A stretch of DNA of 53,305 nt from SIG424 sp045546695 (GTDB lineage Bacteria; Bacillota; Clostridia; UBA1212; UBA1255), in assembly GCA_045546695.1 (NCBI GenBank), contig JAZQDE010000028.1, forward strand, positions 1-53,305. The letters run 5' to 3'. The notes below the pieces were generated by a model that made no database searches, was not told where the DNA came from, and saw only the letters and a list, made by a program, of their open reading frames with translations. Positions 25,297-33,264 of this stretch are shown here, piece by piece. The translations under genes and the position numbers were made by a program. The first letter of the stretch is position 1, and each line of letters begins with the position of its first letter.

Positions 25297-26642
25297 CTAT
25301 TAGCATCTTGATAATGATATTTATACTTGGTTTACTTGTCCTTTCACATGAGTGGGGACATTTTATTGCTGCGCGTATTTTCAAAGTACGTGTAAATGAA
25401 TTTTCAATATTCATGGGACCTAAGCTTTTACAGAGAAAAAGCAAAAAAACAGGTACGTTATACACATTAAGGGCAATACCGATTGGCGGTTATTGTGCGA
25501 TGCAGGGAGAAGAAACAAGCGATGAAGGCAACGATGCATTTTGCAACAAACCGTGGTACCAGCGCGCTGTTATACTTGTTGCAGGCGCACTGATGAATTT
25601 TATCGTGGCAATTGTAGCAATTACGGTTGTATTTATGTTTACAGGATATGACACAAGACAAGTCAGCGTTGTCGGAGACAATGGTCCTATAGCTTTTTCA
25701 GGAATGGAAGCCGGAGATACAGTGTACAAATACAACGGAGACAGGATTCTGAATCCCGTAGATTATGATCTCTACGTTACAGCATACGGCAATAATCTTG
25801 ATGAAATATCATTCCAGGTAAAAAAAGCAGATGGCACAAAAGTTACGTACTATTTCGAACGAGATATAAAAATTGACAATACGCAGGTGGATGGCGCAGA
25901 AAAGACGACAGCGATGTCTGCAAATATTAATGTGTATTCAAAAACCGGCGATGATAAGATTTACATGGGTAATTACGATTCGACATGGTCAGAAGATAAT
26001 CTTGTAATTACCCACACATATGCAGATGGTACGTATAAAGTATTCAGATATGCAAAAGATGATACAGGTGTATTTGGAGTTACTCAGGAAGAGTACACAG
26101 CTACATCAGAACTCGTTGACAGCAAATATACGGCTGATACAGAATCGGCACCTGTTGCTGAAAACACAATCAAGACGTACAACCCATATAAATACGGCTT
26201 CAGCTTTACTTATGGTGAGGAAGGTAATATTTTCCAGTGTATCGGCAAGGCTGTGACGTATAACGTTTCACTCGTAAAATCAGTACTCAACTCTCTTAAA
26301 TGGCTTATTACAGGCAGACTCGGCATTGATGCCATGGCAGGTCCTATCGGTCTTACGTCAATGGTAGGAGACGTTGTTGAGGCAGATATCGGATTCGGAT
26401 ATCAATTGCTTACGTTAATTAACCTACTTGCACTTATAAGTGCTAACCTCGGCGCATTTAACCTTCTTCCGATTCCGGGTCTTGACGGCGGTAAAATGAT
26501 TTTCATCATTGTTGAGCTGATAAGAGGCGGAAAGAAAGTTCCACCGGAAAAAGAAGCGATTGTATCGTTGATTTTTATGGCTTTATTGATTATTCTGTCG
26601 CTTGTAATAGCCGGAAATGATATTTTCAGGATTGTAGGATAG
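25287..26642 (+). CDS. rseP: Site-2 intramembrane metalloprotease (RseP/RasP type) with enlarged PDZ region
   Basis: A 451-residue membrane zinc protease of the RseP/RasP family, which cleaves anti-sigma factors and remnant signal peptides. HEWGH (H21, E22, H25) in the first helix and PGLDGGK (D400) in a late helix form the zinc site, and a PDZ domain is predicted at about 122-195. Between the PDZ and the next helix, about 205-305, is an extra Thr/Tyr/Asp-rich stretch that makes the protein longer than RasP (~420). It overlaps dxr by 10 bases. Position between dxr and ispG is common in Clostridia. Confidence 0.93.
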   Translation: MDVAISILIMIFILGLLVLSHEWGHFIAARIFKVRVNEFSIFMGPKLLQRKSKKTGTLYTLRAIPIGGYCAMQGEETSDEGNDAFCNKPWYQRAVILVAGALMNFIVAIVAITVVFMFTGYDTRQVSVVGDNGPIAFSGMEAGDTVYKYNGDRILNPVDYDLYVTAYGNNLDEISFQVKKADGTKVTYYFERDIKIDNTQVDGAEKTTAMSANINVYSKTGDDKIYMGNYDSTWSEDNLVITHTYADGTYKVFRYAKDDTGVFGVTQEEYTATSELVDSKYTADTESAPVAENTIKTYNPYKYGFSFTYGEEGNIFQCIGKAVTYNVSLVKSVLNSLKWLITGRLGIDAMAGPIGLTSMVGDVVEADIGFGYQLLTLINLLALISANLGAFNLLPIPGLDGGKMIFIIVELIRGGKKVPPEKEAIVSLIFMALLIILSLVIAGNDIFRIVG

Positions 26643-26661
26643 CAAATAAAGGAGCGATAAT

Positions 26662-27732
26662 ATGTTTCTTCGTGAAAACACAAGAAAAATATCAATTGGT
26701 AATCTGACAATAGGTGGCTCTGATAAAATAACTGTACAGTCGATGACAAATACAGATACAAGAGACAGCGCTGCCACAATAAGGCAGATCAGGGAATTGG
26801 AAGAAGCAGGTTGCGATATTGTACGTGTTGCTGTTCCGGATATGGAAGCCGCCGGCAGAATCAAAGATATAGTCGCATCCATAAAGATTCCTCTCGTTGC
26901 GGATATACATTTTGATTACAGACTTGCGGTTGAATCAATAAAAAACGGCGCTCACAAAATACGCATCAATCCCGGAAATATGGAAAAAGAAGACCATATA
27001 AAGGCAGTTGTTGATTGTGCAAAGGAGTATAATATTCCTATAAGAGTTGGTGTCAACTCGGGCTCTTTACCATCTGATTGCTCCGAAAAGACTGCTCAGA
27101 GCGTAGTAGCCGGAGCAAAGAAACAAATTGACATTCTGGAAAAATATGGTTTTGAGGATATAGTTGTATCTTTGAAATGTTCAGATATTGAGACTTCTTA
27201 TTTATCTAATAAACTTTTTGCAGAAAAGTATAATTATCCGCTTCATGTAGGTATAACAGAAGCAGGGACTGTATTTGCCGGTACTATAAAATCATGTGCA
27301 GGGATTGGAAGTATTCTCAGCCTTGGTATAGGTGACACAATCAGAGTGTCTCTTACAGGCAATCCTGTTGAAGAAGTAAGAGTGGGAAGGCAGCTTCTTC
27401 ACTCAATGAATCTCGGCGGAAATAAAAAAGTGACGTTCATTTCATGCCCGTCTTGTGGAAGATGCAGAATAAACCTTGTTGAGACTGCAAGTGAGATTGA
27501 AAAGAGGCTTGAAAGTCCGCAGATACAGGCGCAGATTAAACGACCTATAACGGTCGCTGTAATGGGCTGTGCTGTAAACGGTCCCGGAGAGGCTCGTCAT
27601 GCAGATATTGGTCTTTGTGGAGGAAACAACGAAGCACTTCTTATTGCAAAAGGCGAGATTATACGAAAATTGCCGGGAGAAGATATGGTAGATGCATTTG
27701 TTAAGAGTGTTATAGAATATGCAGCTGAATAA
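26662..27732 (+). CDS. ispG: 4-hydroxy-3-methylbut-2-enyl diphosphate synthase
   Basis: A 356-residue iron-sulfur enzyme of the MEP pathway. It begins with TRKISIGNLTIGG and VQSMTNTDTRD, and has the cluster ligands C262 and C265 (SCPSCGRC), C303 and E310 (GCAVNGPGEA). It makes HMBPP, the precursor of IPP and DMAPP used by UppS. It lies 19 bases after rseP and overlaps trmK by 14 bases. Confidence 0.97.
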   Translation: MFLRENTRKISIGNLTIGGSDKITVQSMTNTDTRDSAATIRQIRELEEAGCDIVRVAVPDMEAAGRIKDIVASIKIPLVADIHFDYRLAVESIKNGAHKIRINPGNMEKEDHIKAVVDCAKEYNIPIRVGVNSGSLPSDCSEKTAQSVVAGAKKQIDILEKYGFEDIVVSLKCSDIETSYLSNKLFAEKYNYPLHVGITEAGTVFAGTIKSCAGIGSILSLGIGDTIRVSLTGNPVEEVRVGRQLLHSMNLGGNKKVTFISCPSCGRCRINLVETASEIEKRLESPQIQAQIKRPITVAVMGCAVNGPGEARHADIGLCGGNNEALLIAKGEIIRKLPGEDMVDAFVKSVIEYAAE

Positions 27733-28441
27733 TACAAGATTAGAACTTATATACAAAATGATTGCAATAGAAGGCGGGCCGTTTGATTGTTTCGGTGATG
27801 TCGGCACAGACCATGCTCATTTGCCTGTTTACATGATTCAGCAGGGACTTTTCAACAAGGCAATTGCATCTGACGTAAATACGGAGCCCCTTAAAAGGGC
27901 ACAGGAGAACGTAAAACGCGCCGGCTACCGGGACAGGATAACATTGCTCCTGTCTGACGGTCTTGATAAATATGAAAATGAATGTGACGTCGTATGCATT
28001 GCAGGCCTGAGCGGTACGACAATTATTTCAATTCTTGAAAGTTATCTTAAATCACCATGGACGAAAGAGCCGGTTTTTCTGCTCCAGCCCAACACAGCAA
28101 TTGCAGACACAAGAAAATTCCTCTCTGAAAATGGTTTTTACTTTATAGATGAATGTGTATGTATCGATAAAAAGCACGAATACCCTGTAATAAAAGGTAG
28201 ATTTGAAGAAAAAAGTAATGGCAATGCCGAAGATACAGTGTTCTGTCATCTTGGGAAATTCGCTGAAAAGGATGACGAAGAAGTTATTAAATACCTTCAG
28301 ATTATATGTGAAAAATATACGTCTGTTGTCCGGAAACTGGAAAAAATTACAAGACCATTAAATGAAAGAGAAGAACTTCTGCGCTGGCAGATGAACGAAG
28401 TGATATATTTCATTGAAAATAAAATAAAAACACAGAAATAA
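27719..28441 (+). CDS. trmK: tRNA (adenine-22-N1)-methyltransferase TrmK
   Basis: A 240-residue Rossmann-fold SAM methyltransferase of the TrmK family, which methylates A22 of bacterial tRNAs. The SAM-binding site is DVGTDHAHLPV (~27-37) with ASDVN; VVCIAGLSGTTIISIL and LQPNTAI are typical of the family. It overlaps ispG by 14 bases, has no separate ribosome binding site of note, and is the last gene before a terminator. Confidence 0.93.
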   Translation: MQLNNTRLELIYKMIAIEGGPFDCFGDVGTDHAHLPVYMIQQGLFNKAIASDVNTEPLKRAQENVKRAGYRDRITLLLSDGLDKYENECDVVCIAGLSGTTIISILESYLKSPWTKEPVFLLQPNTAIADTRKFLSENGFYFIDECVCIDKKHEYPVIKGRFEEKSNGNAEDTVFCHLGKFAEKDDEEVIKYLQIICEKYTSVVRKLEKITRPLNEREELLRWQMNEVIYFIENKIKTQK

Positions 28442-28476
28442 ATCGACGTATTTCGACTTTATCAAGTATGTATTAT
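28442..28476 (+). promoter_or_regulatory. Possible Spo0A-controlled promoter of spoIIE
   Basis: Two TCGAC-type half sites (28443-28447 and 28453-28457) are spaced exactly 10 bases apart, and TTCGACT matches six of seven bases of the reverse Spo0A box TTCGACA. They stand about -40 and -30 from the start predicted by TATTAT (28471-28476). Known Spo0A promoters such as spoIIG have this arrangement. Confidence 0.45.
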
Positions 28477-28477
28477 C

Positions 28478-28515
28478 AAAGCAATCCACGCAGAACAACT
28501 GCAGGATTGCTTTTT
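28478..28515 (+). terminator. Rho-independent terminator between trmK and spoIIE
   Basis: AAAGCAATCC pairs with GGATTGCTTT, continued by GCAG with CTGC across a small bulge, with a 5-base loop and a T-run to 28515. It ends the housekeeping run. The predicted spoIIE transcription start falls in its 5' arm. Confidence 0.85.
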
Positions 28516-28542
28516 ACATATGATAAAACCGGTGGATATACG

Positions 28543-30852
28543 ATGGATAATTTCAAGTTTGACAAAAAAACAATCTACATAACGATTCTGATATTTTTAG
28601 CGAGCCGAGCATCGTTTTTTGGCATACTGCCTTTTGGTTATCCGGCATGCTGTGTCATGCTGATTTCCGATACGTATAACTTATATCCGTACAACATAGC
28701 TCTGTATGCCGCCGCATGCATTCTCGGTACATTGTCAAAAAGTGGCATGAGTGCCGTATCAATTATAATCTTGATGTGTCTTGCTCTGACAATATGTCTG
28801 TTTTACATAGCAGGAAAAAAGATTGATATACATTCTATAAAAACTCTCTATATAGCACTTGTGCCTGTCATTGTATATACGGTTGTCAGTATTTTTGTTT
28901 TGTGGATCAATAATCCAACTATAGGCGATGTTCTGAAGATTCTCGTACAGGGAATATTTCTTTTTGTTGTCTTTTTTGTATACAGAATAGCAGAACACCA
29001 TATAAACTACACAAAGAGTCTGGGTCCGGAAGACCTTTCGATGCTTGCAATTATAATTATTGTAGCAGTAATGGGTATTCCGGATGTGGTATTTTTTGGT
29101 CTCTCACTCAGGAATATACTGTCACTCCTTCTTATAATGATTTTCAGCGGTAGAGGAGGCAGCGGAGCGGGTGCCGGCGCAGGTATTGTTATAGGCGTGC
29201 TGACACAGTATAACAATCCGGTTACGATATGCCTGTACGCGTTTTGCGGCTTTTTATCGGGCCTTTTCAAAGGATATGGTAAATTTTCCGTTGTAATCGC
29301 TTTTTGCGCCGGAAACACAGTTCTGGCCTTTTTCATGGGTGGCCTGCCGCAGATTATCAGTGGCATGTACGAAACAGGTATGGCTGTTGTAATTTTCCTG
29401 TTGCTGCCAAAACAAATCACAGATCTTGTTAAAATACCGGTAGTCGAAATGATTCCGGACAATAATATAGAATTAATTTACGAAAGAAGAATGTGTATGA
29501 ATGCAATTAAAAAAATCAGTGGTTTTTCAAATCTTTTCAAGAATCTGTCTGAAAATATGCCTTTTTTTACCTGTGAAAAAAGTACTTCAAAAGGGAAAGA
29601 GGAATATGTGCGAATTCATAACAAAATCTGTAAAGATTGTGATATGAAAAAAATGTGTTGGGAACATGACAAGGCAATAACCGGAAAATACATTGAAGAT
29701 ATGACCATGGCAATAGAAAATGGGACATATCCGAAAGAAGAGGCAATGCGCCGTCATGCAGATACTTGTATGAATATTTCACGTGTATGGGATGAGATAG
29801 AAAATGCATACGAGATAAAACGTCTGAATAAAATATCTGATGAGAAGTTAAATGAGTACAGGGGATTTATCTCGCATCAGCTTTATGAAATAGGATGCAT
29901 GTCTGACGCGCTGATAGATGACATTAAACACGGGATGAGTTTTAACAGAGAACAGGAAAGGATGCTTATAAGTGCTCTACGGCAGGAGGACATCAGAGTT
30001 CTCGACGTAATTATCGTAAATGAGTGCAGACAGGAAGATTATGTAACAATATACATAAAAGGCTTTTACAGGCAGGAGTTAATAGAAAAAGCTGTAAGTA
30101 TAGTCATGAAAGAGGAGTATGTTGTAAAGAAAGTGATTAAAAAAAGTAAGGGAATGTCAGAAATTCACTGCATAGTAAAGCCGGTAATCAGTGCGCAGGT
30201 TATAACGAAGCAGTGGGCTGCAGACGGGAAAACGTGCGGTGATTCTTATAGCTTTATTGAAGATACTCCGTGGGGCCAGTGCATTGCGATAAGCGATGGA
30301 ATGGGAACAGGTGAAAAAGCCTGCCGGCAGAGCAGTACTGCTTTGAAGGTCGTTGAAATGTACATACGTTCAGGTGTAAACGTTAAAAACAGTATGGATA
30401 TAATCAATATGATGTTAGATAGTGGTAACGATGAGGTGAAAACGGCAACTTTAGATATATGCATGATAAATTGCTATGAGAAAAAGGCAGTTTTTTCAAA
30501 ATCGGGTGCTATGAATTCACTTGTGCTGAGGAAAAACGGGGAGACGGAATCTGTAAAATCGCAGACGTTGCCTGCCGGTTCCGGAATGGCAGAATCTGAG
30601 ATTCACACGAGTGAAGTTGCAGTTGAAAGTGGTGATCTGATTGTAATGTACACAGATGGTTTTTCTGATGCCTTTGCAAGAGGGGGGATGCAGGAAAGAG
30701 TTTTTACAGAATTTGTCAGCGCTGTGTGCAGAAAATATATAAATAAAAATCAGTATGAAAGCATCTGTTCTCAATTGTTATCGGGGGCGGTAAAATACTA
30801 CGGAGAATACGAAAAAGATGACATTACTGTAGCGGTAATACGCATTGTGTGA
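28543..30852 (+). CDS. spoIIE: Stage II sporulation protein E, PP2C-type phosphatase
   Basis: A 769-residue protein with an N-terminal membrane domain of about ten helices (to ~300), a regulatory middle region with the Cys cluster CKDCDMKKMCW, and a C-terminal PP2C phosphatase domain with AISDGMGTGEKA and YTDGFSDAFA carrying the metal-binding Asp residues. It dephosphorylates SpoIIAA to activate sigma-F in the forespore and interacts with FtsZ at the polar septum. The ATG at 28543 lies behind GGTGG and downstream of the terminator; an in-frame ATG at 28468 is upstream of it and was rejected. Confidence 0.95.
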   Translation: MDNFKFDKKTIYITILIFLASRASFFGILPFGYPACCVMLISDTYNLYPYNIALYAAACILGTLSKSGMSAVSIIILMCLALTICLFYIAGKKIDIHSIKTLYIALVPVIVYTVVSIFVLWINNPTIGDVLKILVQGIFLFVVFFVYRIAEHHINYTKSLGPEDLSMLAIIIIVAVMGIPDVVFFGLSLRNILSLLLIMIFSGRGGSGAGAGAGIVIGVLTQYNNPVTICLYAFCGFLSGLFKGYGKFSVVIAFCAGNTVLAFFMGGLPQIISGMYETGMAVVIFLLLPKQITDLVKIPVVEMIPDNNIELIYERRMCMNAIKKISGFSNLFKNLSENMPFFTCEKSTSKGKEEYVRIHNKICKDCDMKKMCWEHDKAITGKYIEDMTMAIENGTYPKEEAMRRHADTCMNISRVWDEIENAYEIKRLNKISDEKLNEYRGFISHQLYEIGCMSDALIDDIKHGMSFNREQERMLISALRQEDIRVLDVIIVNECRQEDYVTIYIKGFYRQELIEKAVSIVMKEEYVVKKVIKKSKGMSEIHCIVKPVISAQVITKQWAADGKTCGDSYSFIEDTPWGQCIAISDGMGTGEKACRQSSTALKVVEMYIRSGVNVKNSMDIINMMLDSGNDEVKTATLDICMINCYEKKAVFSKSGAMNSLVLRKNGETESVKSQTLPAGSGMAESEIHTSEVAVESGDLIVMYTDGFSDAFARGGMQERVFTEFVSAVCRKYINKNQYESICSQLLSGAVKYYGEYEKDDITVAVIRIV

Positions 30853-30891
30853 TACAATATCCAAAAACAAAACATGAGGAGTGATTGTTTT

Positions 30892-31614
30892 ATGGATACT
30901 ATAAAGATTAATTCCGGCAGGACGTTGATGGTAGCTCACAGAGGCCTTAGTGGTATTGAGCTTGAAAATACACTGCCGGCTTTTGTTGCTGCGGCAAACA
31001 GAAGCTATTTTGGCATTGAGACTGACGTATATAAAGTCAAAGACGGTAAATATGTATTGGCTCACGACGGCACGACAGGCAGGATCGCAGACGTGAATCT
31101 GACTTTGGTAGAGCATACGTATGATGAACTTAAAAATGTTACTCTTCTCGACCGACATGATGGCAGACCGAGGACAGATTTGCATTTCTGCCTTATGGAA
31201 GAATACGTAAGAGTATGCAAAAGATATGGTAAAATCGGCGTTTTAGAGCTGAAAATGAACTTTTCACCGGAAGATTTATGTGAAATTATTGATATTATCA
31301 AGGCAGAAGACTATCTGGACGGTATTATTTTTATTTCTTTCCATTTTCAGACGCTGGCCGAACTTCGAAAGATTCTGCCTGAGCAACCTATCCAGTTTCT
31401 GACAGGAGGGGAGATTAACAAGGAGTTGATTGATGCTCTTGTTGAAAATAAAATGGATCTTGACGTTGTACATTCCAGTGTTACAGAGGACAAAGTTAAG
31501 CTGGTTCATGATAGTGGTCTTAAGATAAATGTGTGGACTGTTGACAGTGCCGACAGGGCAAAGCAACTGGTTGAATGGGGTGTTGATTTTATCACATCGA
31601 ATATACTTGAATGA
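30892..31614 (+). CDS. Glycerophosphodiester phosphodiesterase
   Basis: A 240-residue GDPD-family enzyme that hydrolyses glycerophosphodiesters to glycerol 3-phosphate and an alcohol. The metal and catalytic motifs AHRGLSGIELENTLPAF, GIETDVY and LAHDGT are all present near the start, and HSSVTEDKV and WTVD near the end. No signal peptide, so probably cytoplasmic. ATG at 30892 has GGAG about 10 bases upstream; the frame start at 30874 overlaps that site. An extended -10 (TGaTACAAT, 30850-30858) lies just after the spoIIE stop, without a clear -35. Confidence 0.92.
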   Translation: MDTIKINSGRTLMVAHRGLSGIELENTLPAFVAAANRSYFGIETDVYKVKDGKYVLAHDGTTGRIADVNLTLVEHTYDELKNVTLLDRHDGRPRTDLHFCLMEEYVRVCKRYGKIGVLELKMNFSPEDLCEIIDIIKAEDYLDGIIFISFHFQTLAELRKILPEQPIQFLTGGEINKELIDALVENKMDLDVVHSSVTEDKVKLVHDSGLKINVWTVDSADRAKQLVEWGVDFITSNILE

Positions 31615-31636
31615 TGCTGTGAAAAGGTTTTTTGAC

Positions 31637-31666
31637 TTGACTCAGTGGCCTTTTGCGTGGTATCAT
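31637..31666 (+). promoter_or_regulatory. Sigma-A promoter of the decarboxylase gamma-beta pair
   Basis: TTGACT (31637-31642), an 18-base spacer, and TATCAT (31661-31666) preceded by TGg. The ten bases GTGGTATCAT recur at the frr promoter. Confidence 0.65.
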
Positions 31667-31718
31667 TTTAGGGATTTGTGTCTTCGTTTTGAAGACAGGA
31701 CAGGAGATAATATTAGAC

Positions 31719-32039
31719 ATGACAATTGATGATATTTATACCGTTATAATCAGTTTGCTTCTCGTATTTACTGTACTTGCCGGTATATGTTTGTTTGTTT
31801 ATGCAGTATCTGCACTTATCAGACTTTTTTTACGAAAAAAAAGCGCACCGGTTGCTACTCCGGCAGCAGCTGTACCTGTAGCTCCGGCTACACAGGAGCA
31901 GGCCGGAGGAGAAGACGATACGGCTATTGTTGCTGCTATTATTGCTGCTATTACAGCTTACAGACAGAGTAAATACGGACAGGCTGCGGCGAATAACTTC
32001 AAAGTGGTATCTTTTAAGAGAACCGGAGCGGGGAGATAA
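31719..32039 (+). CDS. Na+-pump decarboxylase gamma subunit (OadG type)
   Basis: A 106-residue protein with one N-terminal membrane helix (about 6-33), a Pro/Ala-rich linker (about 44-61), and a C-terminal helix IIAAITAYRQSKYG plus the FKVVSFKRTG tail typical of OadG-like subunits. This subunit anchors the carboxyltransferase to the membrane beta subunit. ATG at 31719; CAGGAG is 12 bases upstream, somewhat far. It is 6 bases before the beta-subunit gene. Confidence 0.85.
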   Translation: MTIDDIYTVIISLLLVFTVLAGICLFVYAVSALIRLFLRKKSAPVATPAAAVPVAPATQEQAGGEDDTAIVAAIIAAITAYRQSKYGQAAANNFKVVSFKRTGAGR

Positions 32040-32045
32040 CAGATT

Positions 32046-33191
32046 ATGGATAAATTAATTACGACAATTACAGATATATTAGGTAATTCCGGTTTTGCCG
32101 AGATTGCCAGAAATTTCCTTGATGGCGGTTGGAAAACATTAGCAATGATTGCCATTTCTTGTGTGCTTCTTTACCTTGCAATTGTAAAGAAATACGAGCC
32201 GCTTCTTTTGCTGCCTATAGCATTTGGTATGCTTCTTGCAAACCTTCCGTTTGCCGGACTTGCAAACGATGGTGGCGGTCTGTTTTCCTATCTTTATTAT
32301 GGTGTTAAATACGGAATTTATCCGCCTTTGATATTCCTCGGCATCGGTATGATGACAGACTTTGGTCCGCTGATTGCAAACCCGAAGAGTCTGCTCCTCG
32401 GTGCGGCTGCACAGTTTGGTATTTTTGCGGCATTTATCGGCGCACGTCTGCTCGGCTTTGAAGCTGCAGAAGCAGGTGCTATCGGTATTATCGGTGGTGC
32501 TGACGGCCCTACAGCTATTTATACAGCAGGTAAACTTGCAGAGCATTTGCTCCCGTCAATCGCCGTCGCGGCATACTCGTATATGGCGTTGGTACCGGTT
32601 ATCCAGCCTCCGATTATGAGGGCTCTTACTACAAAAAAAGAACGCTCTGTCAAAATGACACAGCTTCGTGAAGTTTCAAAAAAAGAGAAGATTCTTTTCC
32701 CGATTATTGTTACATTATTGGTTGCTTTGTTGCTTCCCGATGCAGCCACACTCGTTGGTATGTTGATGCTTGGTAACCTTATGAAGGAAAGTGGTGTAGT
32801 TGACAGACTTGTAAAGACGGGCCAGAATGAGATGATGAATATTATCACAATTCTCCTTGGCTTATCTGTAGGTTCTACTGCTACTGCAGCGAAGTTCCTT
32901 ACTGTAGATACACTCAGTATTATGGCTCTTGGTATCTTTGCATTTGCAATGGGTACTGCAGGTGGTGTTCTTTGTGGCAAGCTCATGTGCCTGCTTACAA
33001 AGGGTAAGGTAAATCCGCTTATCGGTGCTGCCGGTGTATCAGCCGTTCCGATGGCCGCACGTGTTGCACAGAAGGTTGGTCGTGATGAAAATCCTGACAA
33101 TTACTTGCTTATGCATGCTATGGGACCTAACGTAGCGGGTGTTATCGGTTCTGCCGTAGCTGCCGGTATTATGATATCGATGCTCGGCTAA
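32046..33191 (+). CDS. Na+-translocating decarboxylase beta subunit
   Basis: A 381-residue polytopic membrane protein of the OadB/MmdB/GcdB family, which decarboxylates carboxybiotin and pumps out Na+. The signature GIIGGADGPTAIYTAGKLA (about 152-170) and SVGSTATAAKFLTVDTL are present. The substrate (oxaloacetate, methylmalonyl-CoA or glutaconyl-CoA) is set by the alpha subunit, which is not in the window, and neither is the biotin carrier. The Na+ gradient would serve energy conservation in an anaerobe. Confidence 0.93.
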   Translation: MDKLITTITDILGNSGFAEIARNFLDGGWKTLAMIAISCVLLYLAIVKKYEPLLLLPIAFGMLLANLPFAGLANDGGGLFSYLYYGVKYGIYPPLIFLGIGMMTDFGPLIANPKSLLLGAAAQFGIFAAFIGARLLGFEAAEAGAIGIIGGADGPTAIYTAGKLAEHLLPSIAVAAYSYMALVPVIQPPIMRALTTKKERSVKMTQLREVSKKEKILFPIIVTLLVALLLPDAATLVGMLMLGNLMKESGVVDRLVKTGQNEMMNIITILLGLSVGSTATAAKFLTVDTLSIMALGIFAFAMGTAGGVLCGKLMCLLTKGKVNPLIGAAGVSAVPMAARVAQKVGRDENPDNYLLMHAMGPNVAGVIGSAVAAGIMISMLG

Positions 33192-33197
33192 TTTCAA

Positions 33198-33226
33198 TTG
33201 ACATTGTTGGAATTTATAAGTATACT
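33198..33226 (+). promoter_or_regulatory. Near-consensus sigma-A promoter
   Basis: TTGACA (33198-33203), a 17-base spacer, and TATACT (33221-33226). It is the closest to consensus in the window and serves the secreted LamG-like protein alone, so that protein may be abundant. Confidence 0.85.
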
Positions 33227-33264
33227 GAAATAAATTATATAGACTTATAAGGAGGAAAATTTAT

